Shown one piece after another: positions 56,569 to 64,000 of a DNA stretch of 64,000 nt; position 1 is the first letter of the stretch, and each line of letters starts with the position of its first letter. The position numbers and the translations under genes are program-made. The DNA lies in assembly GCF_000218685.1 (NCBI RefSeq), contig NW_006763307.1, forward strand, positions 346,507 to 410,506. The letters run 5' to 3'. This stretch comes from Serpula lacrymans var. lacrymans S7.9 (taxonomy: Eukaryota > Basidiomycota > Agaricomycetes > Boletales > Serpulaceae). The notes under the pieces were generated by a model. The model was not told the DNA's origin. It ran no database searches and saw only the letters and a list, made by a program, of their open reading frames with translations.

Positions 56569-57075
56569 TTATAAAGCCACCCCTTCGAGCTTCAAGTCAT
56601 ATACAGTGATCCTTCCAAAGAAGTCAGAGCTCTCCTCAAATACGACTTTGATGGCCTTGACCCCTTCCGTCGTGGGATCTGAACTCAAGTCGTGTGGGAC
56701 TAGGTCGAAGGTCTGCCGCCGGTTTACATCCTCAGGGTATATCCGTGTAAAAGACTTCCACTTGGCACCTTCTGATGAAGCAAGGACGTCTACAGAACAC
56801 CGTGTCCCGACGAATCCGCCTTGGAAAGTAAGGGATATGCTTTTCGGTATCACTAGTTCGGGGAACACCAGTTGGATATACTGCGGAAGACCCTACAAAG
56901 AGGAGATTCAGCGGGGGAGAGGAAGATAGAAAATAAAAAATTGTGAGAGACGGCTCACCTGTTGAGATGTCCAGCAAGTCTCGAGGTTATCATCAATGAT
57001 ATTCTTCTTTCCGACAGAATTGTCCAAGGTGGAGCTGACTCTGTTACCACCCCCATGGGAGATAAGCAGACGCAT
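56569..57075 (-). CDS. NR2C2AP-like protein (discoidin/F5-8C-type fold)
   Basis: Two exons (57075-56959, 56892-56569) join in phase to 146 residues, close to the size of the animal family member nuclear receptor 2C2-associated protein. Family blocks visible: NRVSSTLDNSVGKKNIIDDN, ETCWTSQQGLPQYIQLVFPE, ISLTFQGGFVGTRC, and the C-terminal KVVFEESSDFFGRITVYDLK. The fold is a small beta-sandwich as in discoidin or F5/8 type C domains; the role in fungi is unknown. The ATG at 57075 is the first in the frame. Divergent from the tyrosine phosphatase, with start codons 286 bp apart. Confidence 0.85.
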
Positions 57076-57361
57076 TTCAAACATTGTTGGATAGCCACGA
57101 ACTTTATCTTTATCCCGGAGGAAATGAGAGACTTGTATGTGGACTCCATCATGCAAACATAGCAAATACCGCCGCCTCGTGTAGAAAATCAGAAATACTG
57201 TAACAAGCAGAAGGAACTTTCCAGTCATGTCCGCCAGATCCGGAAGGTTATGTAAAAGGCGCTTTCGATATATTACCGTGGGAAATAGATGTCCCGATCT
57301 GGACATTTACAATGTCTCCGCCGGCTGTGAGCTCAGTATCATCTCTTGCCCCCAGGGAGAA

Positions 57362-58585
57362 ATGGGTAGCACCTCAACAAACAACATCCCCCGCTGGCTC
57401 CAATTAGCATCCAGCGCAGACCATATTGATAGTTCCCTGAGCTTACTCCAGGCTCGTGAGCGTACCCGGAATAACGCTCGTAAGGCCACGCGGCCGCAAG
57501 TATTGCCTTCGCGAGTTCGCCAGGTTCTATCGCCCTCTGCTAGCAATGAGCTCTCCAAATATTACTCTATCTCCGTTGGCGCTAACCCAGACAACTTGTG
57601 GGGAAATCGTTACTCAAATATCGAGCCTTATGATCGAACTCGCGTTATCGTAGGGGGCGCTGTAGGTGCACTGGCAGATGGCAGCGTGAACAGCACAGTT
57701 GCTTCTCTCGATGGCAGATATTTCAATGGTAGCTGGGTGCGGGAGTTGTTTGGTGGAAAGTGGTGGATCGCAACCCAGGCACCCCTGCCACAAACCTCTC
57801 ATGTATTCCTAAGCGCCTTGCTCCAGCCGATACATCGTCCCATGACCTTAGACTCTGCAACATCGCCCCCGATACCAAGTAGAGTGCGTACTGTTGTACA
57901 GCTCACTCAGAACTTCGAGAGTGGAAGACGAAAAGCAGATGCATACTTTCCTTCTAAACCTGGTCAGTCGTTCATCGTGCCGCCGGAACGAGGTTGCACT
58001 GCTCCATCGTTGCAAGTTACTTTACTGGAAAGCCGGACATTGAAGGAGTCACGCTGCATCCAAAGCAAACTTAAGGTATCCATTCCTATCCTCCAATCCA
58101 ATCAGGATCGTGCCCAGTCGGTGATTTTTACTCACATGCTGTATGCGGCATGGCCCGATCATGGCGTTCCAGAAGAGGAAGACAAAGAGAGTTTGCTATC
58201 TTTTCTGCGGCTCGTTGATGAAACGAACAAAAATACTTCCTCTCAGGATGCTGTGTCGGATCCTGACCCCCCTATCATGGTGAATTGCTCCGCAGGGATT
58301 GGACGCACTGGATCGTTCGTTGCCATCTCGTCTTTGTTCAGGGCGTTTGGTCTATTTAATATGTCTTCGCTGTCTGCATCATTACCCAGACCGCTGATCA
58401 AGTACCCGCATACCCTACCCCAGTCGCCCCTAGGACCGCTTCCCAAGGAATTTGAAGATGATCCCGTTGCTCAGGAGGTTGATTCGCTGAGGGAGCAGAG
58501 ACCGGGTATGGTGCAAAGGGAGGAGCAGCTCGTATTGATATATGAGCTTCTAGTGCAAGCATATTCGCGCAGAGGAGCATGTTGA
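57362..58585 (+). CDS. Protein tyrosine phosphatase with Asn before the catalytic Cys
   Basis: Single exon; from the ATG at 57362 it gives 407 residues. The frame is open to 57227, but that part overlaps the presumed shared promoter and has no family similarity, so I chose MGSTSTNNIPRW. Classical PTP motifs: NRYSNIEPYDRTRV (pTyr loop, with Ser in place of Lys), WWIATQAPLPQT, the WPD loop AAWPDHGVPEE (Asp about 266) and the P-loop NCSAGIGRTGSF (Cys about 309, Arg about 315). The usual His before the Cys is Asn. Between P-loop and C-terminus is a Pro/Leu-rich insert. All catalytic residues proper (C, R, D) are there, so it is probably active, with an altered Cys environment. Confidence 0.87.
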   Translation: MGSTSTNNIPRWLQLASSADHIDSSLSLLQARERTRNNARKATRPQVLPSRVRQVLSPSASNELSKYYSISVGANPDNLWGNRYSNIEPYDRTRVIVGGAVGALADGSVNSTVASLDGRYFNGSWVRELFGGKWWIATQAPLPQTSHVFLSALLQPIHRPMTLDSATSPPIPSRVRTVVQLTQNFESGRRKADAYFPSKPGQSFIVPPERGCTAPSLQVTLLESRTLKESRCIQSKLKVSIPILQSNQDRAQSVIFTHMLYAAWPDHGVPEEEDKESLLSFLRLVDETNKNTSSQDAVSDPDPPIMVNCSAGIGRTGSFVAISSLFRAFGLFNMSSLSASLPRPLIKYPHTLPQSPLGPLPKEFEDDPVAQEVDSLREQRPGMVQREEQLVLIYELLVQAYSRRGAC

Positions 58586-59021
58586 GCCGACACGATTCGC
58601 AGAGCGCTCTGCTCGGTTAAGGCTGTTACTAATAATGGAGAGACTGGAACGTTTTGACAAGCTTGTAGGTTGTATGGATCAATATTCAGCTGTCAGAGTA
58701 TGGCTGTGTATAGTACCTGGTTACTAGTACCACGTTTTGGGACCCAAAAGCTGACATGTATTTCTCTCGGATTCATGATCATGATGCCTATGCTGGCACT
58801 GTTCCAAATGCAGGCTCAACACCAAGGGCCGGAGCTCCGGCTCTTACTTTGTCTTTTCATGAGAACAGATGGAAAGGCGATGGCTCTGGGGATAGAACAC
58901 CACGCTTACTCATCGCCTGGATATAACAAACCCTGTACAGACAAAGATCGTATAAAACCGGGCGTTCATGCTGCTGCCCAGGCTCAACCTCCTTGCCAGA
59001 CACTTCACACCACTCCGAAGT
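58586..59021. other. Intergenic between PTP and quinone oxidoreductase
   Basis: Contains an open frame at 58670-59086 that runs into the next gene in another frame; no motif. The promoter of the oxidoreductase is expected here. Confidence 0.45.
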
Positions 59022-60323
59022 ATGTCTTTCCCCACAGCCATCCAAGCTATCACCATCGCAAAGCACGGCGGCGTCGATGTGATTGAAAAAACCACAATCC
59101 CTTTCCCAGACGTCGCACCAGGCCATCTCGTTATCAAGGTCTGTCCATTCTGTCGGGATCAGTCCCCTATCTTACACTTTAGACACCTAGGTACAATATC
59201 TCGGCGTGAACTTCATTGATACATACTACAGGTTAGCAATACTTAGCTGGGCTTTCTGCCGAGGTGTGCTGAGCGTCGCACAGACAGGGCATCTATCCTG
59301 TCTCATCCTTTCCTTTCGTTCTCGGAAAAGAAACAGCTGGTATCGTCGTGGCCCTACCCACGGACGATACTGTTTTGAGTGATCCTGATTATCAAAAACG
59401 GGGTTACAGGGTAGGGAGTCGCGTTGGTGTAGTATGTTCATACTTGGTCTCCATTCATCCTTAAGTTAACAGGACTGCACCATACCGCATACTAGGATTT
59501 CCTGAGCACTCATGCAGAATATATATCTGTACCATGGAGGACTGTCTATCCAATCCCAGACTCGATATCAACAGTGGCGGCGGTCTCTACCCTTGTCCAG
59601 GGTGTCACAGCCATCTCGTTTATGGAAGAATCATATAACGTCCAGAAAGGAGATATTATTCTTATTCATACTGTTGCCGGCGGCCTCGGGCTCTTAATGG
59701 CGCAGCTTGCCAAATCTAGGGGTGCGACCGTCATCGGCACGACGTCGACACCAGAAAAGGCCGAATTGGCAAAGGCAAACGGAGCCGACCACGTCATCGT
59801 GTATCGCAACGAGGATACCACAGCAAGGGTCTTGGAGATCACTAATGGCGAGGGAGTTCATGCCATTTTCGATGGTGTTGGGAAAGACACGTACGTTTCG
59901 TCTCGATATTTTCCCACGTCCAGTAACACAATTTCCCTTCAGATTTGATGCCAACTTCGCGATGATCAGACGAAAAGGAACGATTGTTTCCGTAGGCAAT
60001 GCGTCAGGCGCTGTCCCTCCTTTCCCGCCTCTGAAGTTGGTAGAAAAGAACGTGAAGTTGCTGCGACCTACGTGCGTCCGTTTTCATATCTACAAACTAG
60101 TGACTCACATACCAGATGAAAATTTAGCGTGAGCAACTACGCGTATACTGCTGAGGAGGTTTTCAGTTACGGACAGAAGCTGTTCGGTCTGCTGGCGAAT
60201 GGAACGCTGAAGAGTCAAGTCTTTAAGGAATATCCATTCACCGCTGAAGGGGTTCAGCAGGCACAAAAAGATCTGACAGGCGGTAAGACAACGGGGAAGC
60301 TGCTTGTCAAGGTTTTCGATTAG
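59022..60323 (+). CDS. NADPH:quinone oxidoreductase, zeta-crystallin type
   Basis: Zinc-free medium-chain reductase that reduces quinones with NADPH. Six exons join in phase to 341 residues: 59022-59138, 59191-59231, 59284-59431, 59496-59890, 59943-60071, 60128-60323. Diagnostic blocks: VQYLGVNFIDTYYR, YPVSSFPFVLGKETAG, VAAVSTLVQGVTA, the nucleotide-binding segment VAGGLGLLMAQLAKSRGATV, TSTPEKAELAKANGADHVI, and KTTGKLLVKVFD at the C-terminus. Length is normal for the yeast Zta1 group. No anomalies. Confidence 0.92.
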
Positions 60324-60529
60324 TAGTAATAGACCTAACATCTGTATTGTAATAGTTGTATCCGTACCTAAGACACCAGACATATATGAACCTACTGCGC
60401 GCCCAGCCTATTCTCTACAGGCTGTTTACTTACACAGATACTTGTAGAATGTTATAACATTGGACGTAACGCTCATGACGCCCAGACCGAAAAGATACGG
60501 CTATTCATATCTTCCGGCTCAACTTTGCA

Positions 60530-61156
60530 TCATTGATCTTCTCCCATCGCAGCGCAAGTGGTTCTTCTCATAATCAGCTGGCCGATCGGTTGATGGTTTT
60601 CCAGGCTTACGATCTTCGTCCATCGACTGGCCCAATCATTGACCGTTGCCATGCGAGCTTGTAGGTCCGGTAAGTCTTCATATTTTTCGGATGGCTCTTG
60701 TTTACAAGCTTCATTTACTTGCTCGAATTTAAATACAAGCTTCTCGGTTTGAGGGTAATACAAAAGACACAGGTGAGCTGTTCGCTCTAGATGGAGTATT
60801 AGGTACTTCCTTCGGCGCCAGCCGTATTCGGTGAAACACATTGCTCGCATGTTTCTATCGACAGCATCAGCAGAGGTGATGGATAGAGGTAACAGCATAG
60901 TTTGATGGTCGTCTTCCTGCAAATCAATCATCAAGCCACTATCGCGGCTAGTTCTGCCGTTTGGAAATGGACACTCGATAGACTGTGCTGTGCTGATGTT
61001 GATGATGGCAGATAATGGTATGTACGCTACGCCAAGTGATGTACGGCGTGTGTGAGAGACTAATTGGTGCGAGCGGGTTGTAATCTCGAGCTTCGAGCCC
61101 TCTATCCGAGTCGAAGGCAGTCTCGTGACATTGTCCTCGGGGGAGAGGTGAGCCAT
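60530..61156 (-). CDS. Hypothetical protein
   Basis: A single open frame of 208 residues starting MAHLSPEDNVTRLPST. Composition looks like real soluble protein: alternating strands in the first half (SKLEITTRSHQLV, GVAYIPLSAIINIS, MLLPLSITSAD), then KYLILHLERTAHL and KLVFKFEQVNEACKQE, and a C-terminal helix with WASRWTKIV. That pattern is compatible with a PH-like or lipid-binding beta-barrel, but I do not recognise it. An additional upstream exon near 61190-61290 is possible. It converges with the quinone reductase, 206 bases between stops. Confidence 0.5.
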   Translation of the reverse strand: MAHLSPEDNVTRLPSTRIEGSKLEITTRSHQLVSHTRRTSLGVAYIPLSAIINISTAQSIECPFPNGRTSRDSGLMIDLQEDDHQTMLLPLSITSADAVDRNMRAMCFTEYGWRRRKYLILHLERTAHLCLLYYPQTEKLVFKFEQVNEACKQEPSEKYEDLPDLQARMATVNDWASRWTKIVSLENHQPIGQLIMRRTTCAAMGEDQ

Positions 61157-61999
61157 TTCCGGAATATAACGATGGGTCGGTCAGCGGCCTCCTTCATCAT
61201 GAATCCAAAAAGAGTTTTAATAGCATTCCAAACAGGCAGAAAGCATCGGGTCCCTACAAGACTGATAACACCAGTGTGATGTCGTTGTGTCACCATGTTA
61301 TGACTACGATCTTGTAGTATACACTCCTAGGAAACGAAATGATACGACCAGAAGGGCTGGCTGTGAAGCGAGAAATAATGGTGGGACTGAATTAATTCAC
61401 TTCTCCGCCACCTTTTGGCCCGCAGATACAATGAGACCATCAGCGATGAGACACAGCAACAATCAATACCTGGCATGTGACCACCAGTTGTACGGGTATT
61501 AACCGGGACGCTAGTTCATCATCGGTTGGATATATAATCACATACCTTGTTCATGGTATGGCGGTAGCTCGAGTCTGCTCGACATCATCAACAAAACGAA
61601 GCGAGCGTGGTATGCCTTTGCTCTATTTGTCTTGGATAACCGTGTTTGTACAGGACCCCCGCGTATTGGTATAAATGTCCTATCCAAAATCGCCAAATTT
61701 TGGCCTTTCCGTCCTTACTGATTTGGCTCAGTTCCGTCCGCATTTTACTTGGTCCTCAATTTTTCCCCCGCCATCTGTCTGCCAAAAGGATACTACCTCA
61801 ATTCGCAAGCACCTTATCCACCTGGCAGGATACAACTTTGGATCATGAGGGATCCGTCTGCACAGCAGGATATGACCTCAGATCGTGAGGGATCTGTCCG
61901 CACAAACAGAGAGAGGACAGTAAGTAGAATGCTATAGTATGACTAGTGTACAAAGGGAGGTATATGTATTAGTAGTCAATAAAAAGTAAAAAAGGGATG
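61157..61999. other. Intergenic, no gene recognised
   Basis: Contains a short imperfect direct repeat (GATCRTGAGGGATCYGTCYGCACA at about 61843 and 61880). No gene supported. Confidence 0.45.
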
Positions 62000-62004
62000 C
62001 CAAT

Positions 62005-62382
62005 TGTTACAATCGACATACCAGCACCTACTTACGCTTCACTTTTGTACTTCTACTTTTATTTTCCAAGTCACATGACCAGTCATGTGACCATTTACTT
62101 TACTTTACATTTTCGGACTTTTCATAGTCACATGACCAGTGTCTAGACTCATCATGTGACCGGTCACATGCTAGACATTGGACTTTGAACTTTATTTACA
62201 ACTGTACAGTACCTCATGTATATTAGTATATATACAAGAGCAATACATGGGGAAGGACTCAGCGAGTCCTCCTATTGTCTAGCACAACTAACTCACTGCA
62301 GCCTAAGGGGTAACCACTCCCCATCATCTTCTTTATAGTGTGTTCCTGTGTGCGCCAGAGTAAATAACTCTTGGTTGTTACA
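62005..62382 (+). repeat. Solo LTR, family 2-related, with CCAAT target duplication
   Basis: 378 bp from TGTTACAATCGAC to GGTTGTTACA, with identical 5-mers CCAAT at 62000-62004 and 62383-62387. The interior has the TCACATGA-CCAGTCATGTGA words also seen between the inverted LTRs at 4327-4441, and the TATATACAAGAGCAATACATGG block shared with 4858. No coding body is attached, so this is a solo LTR left by recombination. Confidence 0.85.
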
Positions 62383-62387
62383 CCAAT

Positions 62388-62613
62388 TAGATATCTTCGT
62401 CACTGCTGAAGGTATCCTCTTTGCCGTCGACGCCCTCTGCCCCCAAATCTTCTGCATCATCAGTGCCGTTTGGCAATGCATCTGCAACCACCGGCCCTCC
62501 CCCATGGCGGGCTTTGATAAGAAGCTGTACGGCGGCGTGAGTAGCGTGAATCCTGTGGCACAATGCTTGCATAATACCCGTAGAGAAGGGACTGAGTGTT
62601 ACTAAGGCAAAAG
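62388..62613. other. Unassigned DNA between two solo LTRs
   Basis: Open on the minus strand at 62572-62387 (rich in Asp and Ala) and on the plus strand at 62348-62605; neither has a motif. It may be a remnant of a retroelement or of a gene split by the LTRs. Confidence 0.4.
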
Positions 62614-62998
62614 TGTCACGACTTGAACCAGAAGCGCTAGTCTGAGCGCTAGTTTCCTTTTTTCATTTTCTTTGATATCTGATCACATGACAGATAAGAT
62701 ATGTTAAGCTGCTGCTTTAGCGCGGATAACATAATACATAGTTATATCAGATCACGTGACCATCACGTGACAAGAGTCTAGAATCATTACAAAGAACATC
62801 AGTCAGCGCCTCATGGCTGCTGCATGTTAGATCAGTCAGCGCCTCATGGCTGACTTTCAGAAACATATATATAGTAGACCACCATGTACATACTTTCCTC
62901 AGTTGTTGATTAATTCTCAATCACTATTTGTAATGCTACTTGTTTGATTTGAGCCTTCATCCCTCCGTTAACTCGGTATAGGGGATAAGGGTTTTACA
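62614..62998 (+). repeat. Solo LTR, third family, with AAAAG target duplication
   Basis: 385 bp from TGTCACGACTTG to GGGTTTTACA. The 5-mer AAAAG occurs immediately before (62609-62613) and after (62999-63003). Inside, a 22-bp word ATCAGTCAGCGCCTCATGGCTG occurs twice and there is a TATATATAG box at about 62871. Confidence 0.85.
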
Positions 62999-63298
62999 AA
63001 AAGGGTGGGCATTGTCAGTTCCGATGGAACAAATGGTGATGTCGCGCGAGGCTGTTGAAAAGGAGAATATGATATGCATTTGCGGGATCCGCATGAAAGA
63101 CGAGGTGCCTAGAGGAGGGCAAGACATGGATGAATAGGTGCATCCAAATGATAAGCGGAAAACACGGATGTTGATGTATGATGGAATCCCCACACAATTC
63201 ATACAGGGTATCCAACAATGTTGTGGTCCACGGCCACCGCTATTAGTGTACATTGTCAGTGACAAATTATGACATTTGTTTATAGTATGAGAAAACAT

Positions 63299-63370
63299 GC
63301 ATTGGCCAGGGCTTGAACCTGGGACTCCAGCTTTCATGGTCTGGTGCTTTACCAACTAAACTACCAAGGC
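63299..63370 (-). ncRNA. tRNA-like sequence, probably a tRNA-derived SINE head or pseudo-tRNA
   Basis: On the minus strand 72 bases fold partly as a tRNA: acceptor arms GCCTTGG and CCAATGC pair with one mismatch; the D arm matches the A box (TAGTTTAGTTGG); the T arm CCAGG-TTCAAGC-CCTGG is perfect and matches the B box. The anticodon arm is broken: only CCAG/CTGG can pair, leaving a 10-base loop without a clear T33. The internal polymerase III promoter is therefore well kept, while decoding ability is doubtful. Confidence 0.5.
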
Positions 63371-63665
63371 GTACTTGGAAAGCATACTGATTGGTTGCAT
63401 GCCCAGAAGGTCCAGAATCACTGTACACGGGTGCGGATCCCATTGTGTTGTGATAGTCAGAACTAGGGTGGAGAAGTATCAGCAATGAAGGTGATTGCAA
63501 AACCGCATAAAGCTCACCTTCACCCAGTAAGATCTCGGGTTGATCTTTCTGTTCTCCCGGTTTCAGAACAGCAATGAAGTGACCAGGTGCGAGAGGTGTG
63601 AAGTCGGTGATATTTGCATTGTGCATATTTACATGCACATCCTGAAGGTGGGCAAACACCGGTTC

Positions 63666-64000
63666 TGTAACAACCAAGAGTTAGTTACTCCGGCGCACAC
63701 AGGAACACACTATAGAGAAGATGAAGAGGGAGTGGTTACCCCTTGAAATGCAGTGAGTTAGTTGGTATACAACAGAAGGACTCGCTGAGGAGTCTCCTGG
63801 ATCTATTGGGGTATATATACTACTACAGGGTTATTTGTACATGTGTACTATACAGTTTGATAGAGACAGTGGCTGATAATGTTATGGGGCCTAGCCCGCA
63901 TGGCCAGCTCCACTGTGTGAGAGAGTTGTGTCCAAAATAAGAAGAAAGGCAACGCGGCACGAGAAAGGGGAAGTGCCGCGTGGCACTATGTGTGAAAGCT
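63666..64000 (-). repeat. LTR family 2-related, minus copy, cut by window end
   Basis: Begins TGTAACAACCAAGAGTTA, the reverse complement of the end of the LTR at 62005-62382, and continues with GGAACACACTATA, GGGAGTGGTTACCCC and a TATATATAC box in matching order. The other end is not reached within the window, so its target duplication cannot be judged. Confidence 0.7.

Noticed and set aside
58670..59086. ORF between the phosphatase and the quinone reductase
   Set aside because: It overlaps the start of the well-supported reductase in another frame and has no motif.
63299..63370. Functional tRNA gene
   Set aside because: The anticodon stem does not pair properly and position 33 is not T, so a normal tRNA is unlikely despite good A and B boxes.

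Overview
The window reads as nuclear DNA of a filamentous basidiomycete, most likely an agaricomycete. Genes are broken by many short introns of about 40 to 75 bp with GT..AG ends, coding is on both strands, and the protein set (a fungal phenylalanine ammonia-lyase, a 12-exon P450, AP-3 delta adaptin, a germinal-centre-type Ste20 kinase, MYND proteins, pogo and LTR elements) is typical of mushrooms. Where exon chains are given, they were joined by eye and checked for phase. All assignments come from reading the sequence; no database search was run.

Layout. 1-5030 is a retroelement graveyard: two LTR families, each present as an inverted pair, with broken copia and gypsy pieces between them. 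5733-11021 is a complete-looking pogo-type DNA transposon with terminal inverted repeats and TA duplications. It carries a spliced transposase plus two extra ORFs. 11650-31000 is an accessory block: a P450, two paralogous MFS transporters (14528 and 30891, opposite strands), a large disordered protein, and three members of an unrecognised 210-residue family. Relics between them (a third MFS tail and its flank) show the block grew by segmental duplication. 32239-45132 is mostly core metabolism and cell biology: PAL, a thioredoxin-like gene with a CGFS site, a MYND gene with an in-frame stop, AP-3 delta and a Ste20-like kinase.

46060-50890 holds a tandemly duplicated cation diffusion facilitator (CDF) gene. 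One copy is largely readable. The other has lost most membrane exons and carries a tandem array of the exon for its first membrane segment. 51847-56061 holds four secreted histidine-rich small proteins next to the CDF gene, which suggests, without proof, a metal-related neighbourhood. 56569-61156 contains an NR2C2AP-like protein, a tyrosine phosphatase, a quinone oxidoreductase and a hypothetical protein. 62000-64000 returns to mobile DNA: two solo LTRs with exact 5-bp target duplications, a tRNA-like sequence and a third LTR cut by the window end.

The most unusual structures are the tandem exon array in the decayed CDF copy (46780-47600), the unrecognised three-gene family embedded in duplicated MFS DNA, the histidine-rich family in which paralogs differ in GC versus GT splice donors, and the pogo element with accessory ORFs.
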